A stretch of 64,000 bases of DNA from Carnobacteriaceae bacterium zg-C25. Its GTDB lineage: Bacteria; Bacillota; Bacilli; Lactobacillales; Aerococcaceae. The notes below the pieces were generated by a model. That model ran no database searches. It was not told the origin of the DNA and worked only from the letters and a program-made list of their open reading frames with translations. Of the stretch, positions 53,017 through 63,508 are shown piece by piece. A program made the translations under genes and the position numbers. The DNA is taken from the NCBI GenBank assembly GCA_017945845.1, contig CP072828.1, positions 1,054,001 through 1,118,000 on the forward strand, in the 5' to 3' direction. How positions within the stretch are numbered: the first letter of the stretch is position 1; the number at the start of each line of letters is the position of its first letter.

Positions 53017-53790
53017 TTATTTTTTACGATTAACTTGTTTACGCAATATTATTTTAAATTTCCCTTTTTTAGTCGTGCCCACAATCTGTTGCAACGTCAT
53101 TCTACCATACCCACGTACAGAAATAACATCCCATTCACAAACTTCGACTTCACTTTTCTCACAAACTACCCAATTCAATGAAACGACTCCACTTTCAACC
53201 ATTGTTTTAGAAAGTGCGCGTGATACGTTAAACCCTTCTGAAATCATCGTATCTAATCGCAAAGAAGACACTAACGTTTCCACCAATTCACCTGTATCCA
53301 CCGCTTCTAAAAGTGTAGTTGTGGGAACCACTTTTACAGACGCTTTACCAATCCGCTGTAAATCTTGACAAATTAAATCAGCAATACTTTTGGCAACAAT
53401 CATTTGCCATTGCTCACCATCAGTAACAATATCACCAATATATTCTCTTTTAACCCCTAAATTTAAAACTGCACCTAAAATACTACTATGCTTCAATTGA
53501 TAAAATTTAGATGGATATTGAATATTTAAAATCACTTCTTCAAAATCATCGCTTTCTGGAACGTTATACGAAATAACGGCTCGTTTACGTTCCGTTGGCA
53601 ACTGACTTTCATACCACTTTACGACATCATCTTTAGAAAAAAGAGCCGAAGCTACTTTCAATTGACGCGGTGTCAAAAAATGACAAACGACATCGACATA
53701 AGTATCTTCAACTCTACTTTTATACTCTAAGATTTTATCAATAAATTGGTGTTCTTCTTTTCTAAAATGCTGATGAACACGATCAAACAT
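53017..53790 (-). CDS. ylmH: S4-domain RNA-binding protein YlmH
   Basis: 257 residues. The N-terminal YlmH domain includes FLTPRQ and the central block LGVKREYIGDI; the C-terminal S4 domain (about 180-245) has SRALSKTMVESGVVSLN. Such proteins bind RNA or stalled 50S subunits and are always linked to division genes in Firmicutes. It lies 3 bases after sepF; ylmG, usually between them, is missing. Confidence 0.9.
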   Translation of the reverse strand: MFDRVHQHFRKEEHQFIDKILEYKSRVEDTYVDVVCHFLTPRQLKVASALFSKDDVVKWYESQLPTERKRAVISYNVPESDDFEEVILNIQYPSKFYQLKHSSILGAVLNLGVKREYIGDIVTDGEQWQMIVAKSIADLICQDLQRIGKASVKVVPTTTLLEAVDTGELVETLVSSLRLDTMISEGFNVSRALSKTMVESGVVSLNWVVCEKSEVEVCEWDVISVRGYGRMTLQQIVGTTKKGKFKIILRKQVNRKK

Positions 53791-53793
53791 AGA

Positions 53794-54225
53794 CTACACC
53801 ATATCTAAATAATCTGTAACGTTTTGATCTTCATTTCCATCTAGAACACCCGCAATTGTAATATCTGCTGGAGTAAATAGAAAAATTTCATTTTGTAATT
53901 TTTGCACGCTACCATTCACGGCGAAAATGATTCCAGTTAAGTAATCAATTACGCGGCCAGCTTGCGCTTTATCCATACGTTTAAAGTTCACAATAATCAC
54001 TTGTTTATCCATCAATAAAGTCGCCATATCTTCAACTTCTGAATAAACACGTGGCTCACAAATGTTAACTACTGCTCTTGATGGCACTGCTTTAACGTTC
54101 GGACGTGTTGTAGATGTAACAACAGGGGTTGCGCCATCTTCATAATAGTTCTGCGTTAACTCTTCGTATTCATTTTGTTCGTCAGATGCCGAAAGCATCC
54201 CTTTAAAATTATCGAAAATTCCCAT
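53794..54225 (-). CDS. sepF: Cell division protein SepF
   Basis: 143 residues: a short N-terminal amphipathic helix that binds membrane (MGIFDNFKGML), a variable linker, and the SepF core (about 60-143) with FKRMDKAQAGRVIDYLTG. It binds the FtsZ tail, ties Z-ring filaments to the membrane and curves them. Immediately downstream of ftsZ. Confidence 0.95.
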   Translation of the reverse strand: MGIFDNFKGMLSASDEQNEYEELTQNYYEDGATPVVTSTTRPNVKAVPSRAVVNICEPRVYSEVEDMATLLMDKQVIIVNFKRMDKAQAGRVIDYLTGIIFAVNGSVQKLQNEIFLFTPADITIAGVLDGNEDQNVTDYLDMV

Positions 54226-54262
54226 GATAACTGCTCCTCATTATAGATTTAGATCACGTCTA

Positions 54263-55504
54263 TTATTTACGTCTTTTTCTAAAAAATGGCGGTGTATCTA
54301 AACCATCATTATCCAACTCTGAATCAGACTCAATATATGTCGCTTCATTATAGTTCAATGTTTTATTATCTACACTTGTTTCACGAACAGTTGTATCGCG
54401 ACGAATATCCCAATCTCCAAATAAATTACGATCTTTTGCAGTTGCTGAAGGCTCTACAAATTTAGGTTTTTCTTGGAATGTATGTCCTTTTTCAACTGAA
54501 GCTGTACTTGCAAAATTTGCATATTGCTTTGTACTTGACGTACGTGAACGATCTGGATCAATTCCAGTAGCGATAACGGTAACGATAACATCTTCACCTA
54601 AATTATGGTTAATTGATGTACCAAAAATAATGTTGACATCAGATGTTGCTGCACTTGCTACGATTTCACTTGCATCTTGTGCTTCAAATAATGTTAAATC
54701 TGTACCACCAGTAATGTTTAACAATACATTTTCTGCACCGTCAATAGATACTTCCAATAACGGAGAAGAAATAGCACGTTTTGTTGCTTCAACAATTCTG
54801 TTTTCGCCACTAGCAATACCAATACCCATTAATGCAGCACCTTGATCTTTCATCACTGTTTTAACATCAGCGAAGTCTAAGTTAACATATCCTGGTGCAG
54901 TAATTAAGTCAGAAATACCTTGTACACCTTGACGCAATACGTTATCTGCTTCACGGAACGCTTCTAACATAGGTGTCTTTTTATCAACAATTTCTAATAA
55001 ACGGTTATTCGAAATAACAACTAATGTATCCACATATTGTTTCATTTCTGCGATACCTTCCGCAGCACCTTTTGCACGACGTGGACCTTCAAATGAGAAC
55101 GGACGTGTTACAACACCAACTGTTAACGCACCTAATTCTTTAGCAATACGTGCAACAACCGGAGCAGCTCCAGTTCCTGTTCCACCACCCATTCCGGCAG
55201 TCACAAAGATCATATCAGCGCCTTCTAACGCTTGTGTTAGTTGTTCTTCGCTTTCCATAGCAGCTTGTTGACCAACATCAGGAATCGAACCTGCACCTAA
55301 TCCTTTTGTTAATTTTGGTCCTAATTGAATTTTTGTTTCTGCTTTTGAAGCAGATAATGCTTGAACGTCTGTATTAGCAACGATAAACTCAATGCCTTTA
55401 ACGCCTTCTTCAATCATGCGGTTAACAGCGTTTCCGCCACCACCACCAACACCGATGACTTTGATGACGGCTCTATTATTTAATGTATCAAATTCCATAG
55501 TCAT
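54263..55504 (-). CDS. ftsZ: Cell division protein FtsZ
   Basis: 413 residues. The tubulin signature [10 protein letters not shown] and the N-terminal [13 protein letters not shown] are intact. A variable linker (about 320-395) ends in the conserved tail [12 protein letters not shown], which binds FtsA and SepF. It polymerises with GTP into the Z-ring. GGAGAA precedes the start at 55504; an internal Met3 could also serve. Confidence 0.98.
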   Translation of the reverse strand: MTMEFDTLNNRAVIKVIGVGGGGGNAVNRMIEEGVKGIEFIVANTDVQALSASKAETKIQLGPKLTKGLGAGSIPDVGQQAAMESEEQLTQALEGADMIFVTAGMGGGTGTGAAPVVARIAKELGALTVGVVTRPFSFEGPRRAKGAAEGIAEMKQYVDTLVVISNNRLLEIVDKKTPMLEAFREADNVLRQGVQGISDLITAPGYVNLDFADVKTVMKDQGAALMGIGIASGENRIVEATKRAISSPLLEVSIDGAENVLLNITGGTDLTLFEAQDASEIVASAATSDVNIIFGTSINHNLGEDVIVTVIATGIDPDRSRTSSTKQYANFASTASVEKGHTFQEKPKFVEPSATAKDRNLFGDWDIRRDTTVRETSVDNKTLNYNEATYIESDSELDNDGLDTPPFFRKRRK

Positions 55505-55513
55505 ATTCTTCTC

Positions 55514-56854
55514 CTATTCTTCACCTAACGCATCAAAAAAACCTTTAACTGTTTTTGACACACGATCCATAAACCTTGGTTTATCGCTTGAAGGCGCTTG
55601 TGTAGTATCCGTATTTTGTCTTTCTGGTTTTTTAGTAGAAACCGTTTCGTTTTCTCTTTGTTCCACCACTTTTTTCACTTGTGGTGCACGATAATTTTTT
55701 GTGTCGTGTTGTGCGACATGATGAATATCATCTAATGACACAATATAATCTAACAGACCTAGTGCTTGAGCGAAACTTGGATGTCTTAATCCCATTTGTT
55801 CTGGGATGTATAAGCGAACATTTGTACCAAAAATTTCTTGAGCTAATTCTGTTACGCCCGGTAGTATTGCACCACCACCGGTTAATACAACACCGCCCGG
55901 TAATGCCAATGCATCCACTTCATCAAGTGCACGTTTCACATTTTCAAAAATTTGAACAATACGCGCTTCAATAATTTCAGATAAATAAGAATCTTCAATT
56001 CGCATTAATTCTTTATGGCCAACAACTTCTGTTAAGAAATAGCCAGATTCTGAAGTATCTTTTTCATGAACATACCCATAGTCACGTTTAATCGCTTCAG
56101 CATTTTCAACAGTCACATTTAACACAGTAGAAATATCACGTGTGACATATTCGCCACCTTCTTGATCAATGTACACAAACTTCACTTGATCATCATGAAT
56201 CGCAGCAGCCGTTGTTTGACCGCCACCCATGTCGATAAGCACTGTCCCAAAACTACGTTCACCAGCTGATAACGCTGATTTAGCTGTAGCTAAAGGTTGC
56301 ATCACTAATTCTTGAATTGTTAGCCCCGCTTTTTCAACACAACGACGAATATTGTGAACAATTGTTTTTGGTCCAGTTACTAAATGTGCAAATAATTCTA
56401 AACGCACACCAATCATACCACGTGGATCTTTGATACCATCAAATCCATCAACAATAAATTCTTCTGGTAAAATAGAAATAATTTCTCTTTCTGGCGGAAC
56501 AGATTTTACTTTCGCTGCAGAAATGACATTATCAACATCTTTATTTGTAATTTCTTTATTTTCGCTTGAAACAGCAATCATACCGTGGCATGGTTCAATA
56601 GCAATTTGAACACTTGGAATACCGACAACTACATTTTTAATTGTCACGTTGGCACGTTGCTCTGCTTTTTTAACCGCACGTTTAATCGCTTCTACAGTCA
56701 TATCAATATCAACAATGATACCGCGATTAACACCAGGCGAACGTTCAACGCCTACACCAATAACATTGAGTTGGTTTTTAGCGTATTCACTTACGACAAC
56801 TTTGATAGAAGATGTACCAATATCCAAACCAACATGTAAGGATTTTTCTACCAT
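55514..56854 (-). CDS. ftsA: Cell division protein FtsA
   Basis: 446 residues of the actin fold. GLDIGTSSIK is the phosphate-1 motif, VLIDMGGGQTTAA the phosphate-2 motif and VLTGGGAILPG the adenosine motif. A long linker (about 375-430) leads to a C-terminal amphipathic membrane-targeting helix (RFMDRVSKTVKGFFDAL). It anchors FtsZ to the membrane. It ends 9 bases before ftsZ. Confidence 0.97.
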   Translation of the reverse strand: MVEKSLHVGLDIGTSSIKVVVSEYAKNQLNVIGVGVERSPGVNRGIIVDIDMTVEAIKRAVKKAEQRANVTIKNVVVGIPSVQIAIEPCHGMIAVSSENKEITNKDVDNVISAAKVKSVPPEREIISILPEEFIVDGFDGIKDPRGMIGVRLELFAHLVTGPKTIVHNIRRCVEKAGLTIQELVMQPLATAKSALSAGERSFGTVLIDMGGGQTTAAAIHDDQVKFVYIDQEGGEYVTRDISTVLNVTVENAEAIKRDYGYVHEKDTSESGYFLTEVVGHKELMRIEDSYLSEIIEARIVQIFENVKRALDEVDALALPGGVVLTGGGAILPGVTELAQEIFGTNVRLYIPEQMGLRHPSFAQALGLLDYIVSLDDIHHVAQHDTKNYRAPQVKKVVEQRENETVSTKKPERQNTDTTQAPSSDKPRFMDRVSKTVKGFFDALGEE

Positions 56855-56912
56855 GTTATTTCCTCCCTAAACTTTTACTTTTTAAATTTCACATTTCAAT
56901 CATAAGATAAGT

Positions 56913-56918
56913 ATATTA
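56913..56918 (-). promoter_or_regulatory. Candidate extended -10 for ftsA-ftsZ
   Basis: In the 147-base gap between divIB and ftsA the minus strand has TGATAATAT (extended -10). Internal promoters before ftsA are common in dcw clusters. No clear -35. Confidence 0.4.
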
Positions 56919-57001
56919 TCAGCTTCAGTTTACCATAAAAATCGTGTAAACCCTAGCATTTTATCTATATATTATAATTTATATTTTTTATTTTTTATTT
57001 T

Positions 57002-57715
57002 TTATTCATACGGTGAAAAAAATATACCAACCGTTAAATCAAAAATTCCTTTTTGATGACGAATATTTGATACAAACTGATTATAGTAATTTAACTTTTG
57101 ATGAAAGTCTGTATAATTTACTTTCACTTGATTACCATCTTTCATATATAACACCGTCATTAATCGATCTGTTTCATGATACGTCACAGACGCCACTTGT
57201 AGACGTATCGCATCATCTAATTTTGCAAACTCTTGCGAAAAACGAGATAAACTTTCAGATGGACCATCCCATACAAGACTTGGAACAGATCCAATATATT
57301 TTTGAACATACTCATCTAATAGCTGTCCATTTTGTAAAACAACTTGTTTCCCGTTACCGTGTTCTACTGTTGCAATAACCGGATACTCTTCAATAGATAA
57401 CGTCAAATGATTGCCCTCATCTAATAAGTAAGTCACATTTTTCACTTTTGGCACTTCACGTTGAATCCGCTGTGTAATGCCACCAGATAAAAAGATGGTT
57501 TCAAAATAATGCTGATTCACTTTTAATTTTGAAGCATCAATAATTTTTTGACTCTCTACATCACCAGCATTACGGACATAAACACCTTGTAATCGTGATA
57601 ACGGTAACGATAAATAAATAAACGTCACTAGCATCATAAACAAAATAAAACTAATTATCTTTTCAACACGTGTCATATCACGATGGATAATCGGTTTTGC
57701 CTGTTTTTCTCTCAT
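57002..57715 (-). CDS. divIB: Cell division protein DivIB/FtsQ
   Basis: About 237 residues from MREKQAKP, chosen because AAGGAGAA lies just upstream and murG ends 10 bases before; a longer frame to 57742 overlaps murG. A short cytoplasmic N-terminus, one membrane segment (about 20-42), a POTRA domain beginning LQGVYVRNAGDVE, and a beta domain follow. It forms a complex with FtsL and DivIC that regulates septal wall synthesis. Confidence 0.93.
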   Translation of the reverse strand: MREKQAKPIIHRDMTRVEKIISFILFMMLVTFIYLSLPLSRLQGVYVRNAGDVESQKIIDASKLKVNQHYFETIFLSGGITQRIQREVPKVKNVTYLLDEGNHLTLSIEEYPVIATVEHGNGKQVVLQNGQLLDEYVQKYIGSVPSLVWDGPSESLSRFSQEFAKLDDAIRLQVASVTYHETDRLMTVLYMKDGNQVKVNYTDFHQKLNYYNQFVSNIRHQKGIFDLTVGIFFSPYE

Positions 57716-57725
57716 GTGTTTCTCC

Positions 57726-58817
57726 TTATCGTAAAATTTCACGAATCACATTCAAAATACGTTTTGAAGCATCGGTAATCCCCATTTTTTGTGCCGCTTT
57801 TGACATTTTTTCAAGTTGTTCGCGATTATGCATTAAATCATAAACGTAATGATATAATTTTTCACTTGGTAATTCATCTTCTAATACAATTTCTGCCGCT
57901 TGTTTATCTACTAACGAACGCGCATTTTTTTCTTGATGATTATTCGTCACAAAAGGACTCGGCACTAAAACACTTGGTACGCCTAACGCGGTTAATTCGG
58001 CGAGTGTTGTTGCTCCGCTGCGACAAACGACTAAATCAACGGCATGCAAGACATCAATCATATTGTTAATGTACGGTACAACTTTGAATTGTTTTGTATC
58101 ACTAATTTGTGACGCAATTTCATTATAATGGGCTTGCCCCGTTACAAAAATGAATTGTGTATTCATTTGCGTATATAATTTATAATACGACACAACATGT
58201 GCATTTAAATTCATCGCCCCACGGCTACCGCCAAAAAACAAGACAGTCGGTTTATTTTTTTGTAACCCAAATCCTTCTAATGCATTTTCATCAACGTTAG
58301 CTTGTAACAATTCTTGTGCACGTGGATTGCCCGTCATCACAATTTTCGACGTGTATTTTTCAAAATCACGATTGACCGTTTCAAAACACGTACAAATTTT
58401 TGTGACGTATTTTGCTAAAATTTTATTCGTTACACCAGCCACACTATTTTGTTCATGGATAATCGTCGGTATCCCTAATTTTGATGCAGCATACAACACA
58501 GGACCACAAACATAGCCACCGGTTCCAATAACAATATCCGGATTAAATTTTTTCAATATTTTTTTAGCTGTAAAAATACTACTTACCGCATAAACGGCTG
58601 TTTTAATATTTTCTAACGATAACGATCGTCGGATTCCTTGTACTTTAATCGTTTCAAATGGAATATTATACTTTGGAACAATCGTATTTTCTAACCCTTT
58701 TTCTGTACCAATATATAAAAATTCCGCATCAGGATATTGTGTTAAAATATATTCTCGCAACGCTAAAGCTGGGTAAATATGGCCACCCGTACCTCCACCT
58801 GATAATACAATTTTCAT
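57726..58817 (-). CDS. murG: UDP-N-acetylglucosamine--lipid I GlcNAc transferase MurG
   Basis: 363 residues of the GT-B fold. The N-terminal GGGTGGHIYPALAL and the donor-site region with GGSRGAMNLN and CRSGATTLAEL are present. At the inner membrane face it adds GlcNAc to lipid I, giving lipid II, the substrate of the penicillin-binding proteins and the acceptor for sortase-linked proteins. Confidence 0.97.
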   Translation of the reverse strand: MKIVLSGGGTGGHIYPALALREYILTQYPDAEFLYIGTEKGLENTIVPKYNIPFETIKVQGIRRSLSLENIKTAVYAVSSIFTAKKILKKFNPDIVIGTGGYVCGPVLYAASKLGIPTIIHEQNSVAGVTNKILAKYVTKICTCFETVNRDFEKYTSKIVMTGNPRAQELLQANVDENALEGFGLQKNKPTVLFFGGSRGAMNLNAHVVSYYKLYTQMNTQFIFVTGQAHYNEIASQISDTKQFKVVPYINNMIDVLHAVDLVVCRSGATTLAELTALGVPSVLVPSPFVTNNHQEKNARSLVDKQAAEIVLEDELPSEKLYHYVYDLMHNREQLEKMSKAAQKMGITDASKRILNVIREILR

Positions 58818-58829
58818 GATTTTTCCTCT

Positions 58830-60188
58830 TTATGATTTTATCGTTTCGACAATTTCAACAAACCGCTCCCCACGCTTTTCAAAACTATCAAACTGATCCC
58901 AACTAGCACAAGCCGGAGATAACAATATAATATCTTCCTTGCTCGATTTTTCAAACGCAGCATACGTCGCCTCGTCTAGCGACTCAAAAGCATACACTTC
59001 TAAAGATTGTTGATTGGCTAATTGAACTAATTTTTCTTTTGTTTGTCCATAAACAAACATTTTTTTCACTTTTACAAGATCTGGAATTAACGCTTCAAAG
59101 CCATTTCCACGATCTAAACCACCAGCAATTAATAATACCGGTTTTTCAAAACCGCGTAACGCCATTTGTGTCGCTAAAATATTTGTCGCTTTTGAATCGT
59201 TGTAAAAACGTCGGCCATCAACTTCTTTAACAAATTGACAACGGTGTTCCACACCATAAAACACACTCACTGATTGGTGTATTTTATCATTCGTTTGTCC
59301 ACTCAATTTTGCAACTAACGTTGCAGCAAGTACATTTTCTAAATTGTGTGTCCCGGGCACTTGGATGGCTGAAACAGGAAAAATCGGTTCACCTAAAACG
59401 TACACCCACTCGTCTTGAACATAAGCACTACATTGCGTATTCGCCTTAGAAAAATAATGCACTTTCGCCTGAGTGCGCTTGGCAAATTCAAAACTTTCAG
59501 CAATGTCTCCATTTAATACTAAATAATCTTCATTTGTCTGATTTTTTAATAAATTCAACTTCGCCTCAACATACGCTTCACGTGTATGATGATAATCCAA
59601 ATGTGCTTCAAAAATGTTAACAATTACGGCAATTTTAGGTCTAAACGCTTTAATACCCATTAATTGAAAACTAGACATTTCCATTACAATCATATCGTTT
59701 TCTGTTGCGTTTTGCGCAACGGTTGTTGATGGCACACCAATATTACCTGCCAACAAAACACGTTCATAATTGGGATGATTTTCTAACATATTCGCAATTA
59801 ACGTTGTTGTTGTCGTTTTCCCATTAGATCCTGTAATGCTAATAATTGGTGCTTGAGAAACTAAATACGCTAATTCAACATCCGTTAAAATCGGGATATC
59901 ATGTTGTTGTGCTTGTTTAACCACGCTGTTTTCATATGGTATGCCCGGATTTTTAACAACATAATCGATTGTTTCATCAATTAAATCATCGGGGTGATGC
60001 CCTGTAATTACCGTAACACCTAAACTTTCAAGATGTTTCACATGCGTTAAGTCTTCTGGCGTTTTCCCATCATTTACAACAACAATTGCGCCTAGTTGTT
60101 GCAATAATAACGCAGCATTATAACCACTTCTCGCTAACCCTAAAACCACTACTTTTTTTGATTTAAATTGTTCAATAACTTTCATCAT
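58830..60188 (-). CDS. murD: UDP-N-acetylmuramoyl-L-alanine--D-glutamate ligase
   Basis: About 452 residues from MMKVIEQFKSK; AAGGG lies upstream, whereas the frame's earlier Met at 60215 has none. The Mur ligase ATP motif GSNGKTTTT, the central EAHLDYHHTREAY and the C-terminal FYNDSKATN are visible. It adds D-glutamate to UDP-MurNAc-L-Ala. About 95 bases and a hairpin separate it from mraY. Confidence 0.96.
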   Translation of the reverse strand: MMKVIEQFKSKKVVVLGLARSGYNAALLLQQLGAIVVVNDGKTPEDLTHVKHLESLGVTVITGHHPDDLIDETIDYVVKNPGIPYENSVVKQAQQHDIPILTDVELAYLVSQAPIISITGSNGKTTTTTLIANMLENHPNYERVLLAGNIGVPSTTVAQNATENDMIVMEMSSFQLMGIKAFRPKIAVIVNIFEAHLDYHHTREAYVEAKLNLLKNQTNEDYLVLNGDIAESFEFAKRTQAKVHYFSKANTQCSAYVQDEWVYVLGEPIFPVSAIQVPGTHNLENVLAATLVAKLSGQTNDKIHQSVSVFYGVEHRCQFVKEVDGRRFYNDSKATNILATQMALRGFEKPVLLIAGGLDRGNGFEALIPDLVKVKKMFVYGQTKEKLVQLANQQSLEVYAFESLDEATYAAFEKSSKEDIILLSPACASWDQFDSFEKRGERFVEIVETIKS

Positions 60189-60240
60189 AACCCTTTCTTC
60201 TATCTCCTTTTGCATAGCAATTGCTTTTCAACAACCATGC

Positions 60241-60283
60241 AAAAATAGATAGAAACAGAAGCGAAAAAGCTTCTGTTTATCTA
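60241..60283 (-). terminator. Terminator-like hairpin between mraY and murD
   Basis: Arms AAACAGAAGC and GCTTCTGTTT with a six-base loop and an outer TAGAT/ATCTA extension directly follow the mraY stop. On the minus strand TTTTT follows. It may be an attenuator inside the dcw operon or a processing site. Confidence 0.6.
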
Positions 60284-61258
60284 TTAAAATACACATAAAT
60301 ATAAAATCGTTGCACACGCTGAAACAAGCCAGAAAACAAGAACGACTTTCCATTCGCTCCATCCACTCATTTCAAAATGATGATGCAATGGACTCATTTT
60401 AAAAATCCGTTTTTTTCTTAACTTATAAGAGCCTACTTGTAAAATAACACTTGCCGTTTCAATGACAAATACTAATCCAATTAAAAGTAAACTCCACTCA
60501 ACATGTAGCAGCATTGAAATCATGGCAAATACGCCACCTAATGCTAATGAGCCGACATCACCCATAAAAATTTTCGCAGGTTTTTTATTAAATATAAAAA
60601 ATCCACATAATCCCCCAATTAGAGCGACACAGAAAAATAAAATATCAAATTGTGCTTGGCGGTAAGCAATAACGGCATAGCCGGCTAACGCAATGCTAGC
60701 CGTTCCCGCAACTAACCCATCTAATCCGTCCGTTAAATTGACAGCGTTCGAAAAGCCAGTCATCCACACGATTGCAAACACACCATAAAGCACAACGTTA
60801 TTCACTTTTCCAAAAAATAGTATAGATAAACTTGTATCATGTCCAGAAAACACCAATAAACAAATGGCAAACAGACTAAATACTAATTGCGCAATAAATT
60901 TCTGTTTGGACGTTAATCCTTCATTTTGTCTGCGGACTAACTTTAAGAAATCATCTAAAAAGCCAATAATCCCAAAAGCAATAAACACCACAATTAATGC
61001 ACTAGTTGTTAAGTTAATCCAGCCTTTGTATACCGAAAAAACAAGACTCGTAATCGATGTTGCAATTAAAAATGCAATTCCACCCATGGTCGGTGTCCCA
61101 CTTTTTACATTGTGCCAATTTGGTCCTTCTTCTCGTGTCACATGCCCGATTTTTTTATTCGTAAAGTAAATAATGAAAAACGGCATTACACTTGTTGTTA
61201 TCGCTAACGTGGCACAAAAAGCAATGGCTAATTCCACAAATAGCTGCATCGTATTCAT
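60284..61258 (-). CDS. mraY: Phospho-N-acetylmuramoyl-pentapeptide transferase
   Basis: 324 residues with about ten membrane segments. The family motifs FLDDFLKL, NLTDGLDGL and MSPLHHHFEMSGWSE are all present and hold the catalytic Asp and His residues. It makes lipid I from UDP-MurNAc-pentapeptide and undecaprenyl phosphate. It starts 9 bases after pbpX. Confidence 0.97.
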   Translation of the reverse strand: MNTMQLFVELAIAFCATLAITTSVMPFFIIYFTNKKIGHVTREEGPNWHNVKSGTPTMGGIAFLIATSITSLVFSVYKGWINLTTSALIVVFIAFGIIGFLDDFLKLVRRQNEGLTSKQKFIAQLVFSLFAICLLVFSGHDTSLSILFFGKVNNVVLYGVFAIVWMTGFSNAVNLTDGLDGLVAGTASIALAGYAVIAYRQAQFDILFFCVALIGGLCGFFIFNKKPAKIFMGDVGSLALGGVFAMISMLLHVEWSLLLIGLVFVIETASVILQVGSYKLRKKRIFKMSPLHHHFEMSGWSEWKVVLVFWLVSACATILYLCVF

Positions 61259-61267
61259 ATCCTTCTC

Positions 61268-63508
61268 CTATCGTGTCGTACTTGTTGTAGACGAACTTTG
61301 TTCACTCGTTGTTGTCGTTGTTTCCTTTTTCGTCACTGTTTCAGTTTGTTTCGCCTGTAAAGTGATGGTCAACTCAATTTGGTTACTTGGATTGTCAATC
61401 ACTTGACCAGTCGGTATCGATTGTTGTGTAACGTATCCTTGACCATTCAATTTAATCGTTAATCCCGTTAATTGACCAAACCGTTGTACGTCTTGATACG
61501 TCCAACCGACCATATTCGGCATAACGATTGCTCCACCTGTATAAAACATCATTTTTTCATCTGTGCGATAGACGGTATTATCTACCGGCATTTGCTTAAT
61601 GACCGTATCTTGCGTTCCAAAGAAATACAAGTCTTTAAATCCAAGTTTTTCAAACGCATCTTTTGTCACCTTAACACTAGCATTAACCGCATCAGGCACA
61701 GTGACTTGTTCAACAGGTTTCGTTTGTGTTGACACTTCATCAGATGCCGTTTTGTTTTTGTTAATATACGTTAACGCAAAATTGGCAAACTGTTTAAAAA
61801 TTACTGGCAACGCAGCCGCTGATGAATGCTCCATTGTGATATACACTAAATATTCAGGATCTTGTGCAGGTAAATAACCCACCATTGAATAAATATAATT
61901 TCCTTCATCTAGTAAATATTTTTTACGTGCTTCATCATAAATTTGTGCCGTACCCGTTTTAAGTGCGATTTCCGTATTATCCAATCGGTACGATACGGCT
62001 GTACTACTGTCTCGATACACCGCTTGTTTTAAATAGTCCAACGTCTGTTTTGCTGCTGCAGGTGTCAAAGGTGTATTGATTGATTCTACAGGTTGATACG
62101 TCACATTCCCCGTTGTCGCATTTTCAATACGATCAACAAATCTTAATTTTTGCATTTTCCCTTCGTTGGCAATGGCGGTAAACGCTTGTACCATCTGTAA
62201 GTTCGTTACAGAAATCCCTTGCCCAAATGCAGTCGACGCTTTAACTTCTTCCGTACTATAGTTATTTACCCCTGCACTTTCATTGGCAAATCCACTTTGT
62301 GTACTTTTACCAAAACCAAATGCATCTAAATAATTTTTCCATTTATCATATCCAAGCTGACTCACCAAATTGACAAATGCAACGTTACTGGATTGTGCTA
62401 AACCGTCTAAATACGTAATGGTTCCCCACCCAGAAACGTTCCAATCGTGAATGGTAATATTGCCAACTTCCACACTTCCCGAACGGTATAAATCCATCGG
62501 GCTATATATCCCTTCATTTACCACGGCCGCCAACAATAAAGCTTTCATTGTCGACCCCGGCTCAAAGGCGTTTTCAACTAACTGATTGACCCATCCATTT
62601 TCCGGATACAATTGGGCAGAAACATTGAATGTCGGACGCTGTGTTACCGCAACAACATCTCCTGTTTTCGGACGCACAACCATGACGTTTAACGCCTTAG
62701 GTTTATACGTTTCAAATGCATCTTGCACAATCGTTTCTAAATAATCATTTAATCGACTATCGATGGTGGTATAAATGTTATGCCCATGTTGGACTTGCTC
62801 GATAACATTCTGACTGCCGGCAATTGGCAAGCCATGAACGTCTTTTTCATACTGTACAATGCCATCAATACCTGTTAGTTGTGCATTATAAACTAATTCC
62901 AAACCCGTAACACCACGTAACGGATTCGTATCAATTTCAACACTCGTATCTTCACGCACATCTTGTGCCAAACCGATAATATTATTTGAAAAATACCCTT
63001 TTGGGTAATGACGTGAAATTTTTTCGTTAAAATAAATACCCGGCAACTGTTCAGCAACAATTGCCTCTTTTGTATCAAACGATAAATTAGTCCCCGCATT
63101 TCCAAAAGAAACTTGATTCACGTTGCTTTTATTTAAAAAGCCGAGCACATCACTTTCCGAAAGTTTTAAGTGCTTGGCCAATTTTTTTGCGGTAGTTACT
63201 TTATCTTCAACTTTAGCAACACCTTTATACTCGTCAGTTAATACAGCGTATAACGAATACGTTTTAACGTCTGTTGCTACAATATCACCCGATACGTCAT
63301 AGATATTTCCACGACGTGCTGTAATCACATCTTCACGGTTGTATAGCTGTGTGACTAATTTGGTCAAATCTTGCCCGTTCGACGTTTTAAATAACATTAA
63401 CTGCGCTAAACGTAGACCAAATATAACACAGACAACAAGTAATATTTTCAAATATAATCGGCCTATCGAAACAGATTCGATATAACTTGGTTTTTTGATA
63501 TTTCTCAT
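61268..63508 (-). CDS. pbpX: Class B penicillin-binding protein 2X (division transpeptidase)
   Basis: 746 residues. One N-terminal membrane segment, a dimerisation domain, the transpeptidase with Ser319-Thr-Met-Lys, SSN and KTG motifs, two C-terminal PASTA domains (about 605-720) and a short Thr/Ser-rich end. It cross-links septal peptidoglycan as partner of FtsW. It overlaps ftsL by 4 bases. Confidence 0.96.
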   Translation of the reverse strand: MRNIKKPSYIESVSIGRLYLKILLVVCVIFGLRLAQLMLFKTSNGQDLTKLVTQLYNREDVITARRGNIYDVSGDIVATDVKTYSLYAVLTDEYKGVAKVEDKVTTAKKLAKHLKLSESDVLGFLNKSNVNQVSFGNAGTNLSFDTKEAIVAEQLPGIYFNEKISRHYPKGYFSNNIIGLAQDVREDTSVEIDTNPLRGVTGLELVYNAQLTGIDGIVQYEKDVHGLPIAGSQNVIEQVQHGHNIYTTIDSRLNDYLETIVQDAFETYKPKALNVMVVRPKTGDVVAVTQRPTFNVSAQLYPENGWVNQLVENAFEPGSTMKALLLAAVVNEGIYSPMDLYRSGSVEVGNITIHDWNVSGWGTITYLDGLAQSSNVAFVNLVSQLGYDKWKNYLDAFGFGKSTQSGFANESAGVNNYSTEEVKASTAFGQGISVTNLQMVQAFTAIANEGKMQKLRFVDRIENATTGNVTYQPVESINTPLTPAAAKQTLDYLKQAVYRDSSTAVSYRLDNTEIALKTGTAQIYDEARKKYLLDEGNYIYSMVGYLPAQDPEYLVYITMEHSSAAALPVIFKQFANFALTYINKNKTASDEVSTQTKPVEQVTVPDAVNASVKVTKDAFEKLGFKDLYFFGTQDTVIKQMPVDNTVYRTDEKMMFYTGGAIVMPNMVGWTYQDVQRFGQLTGLTIKLNGQGYVTQQSIPTGQVIDNPSNQIELTITLQAKQTETVTKKETTTTTSEQSSSTTSTTR

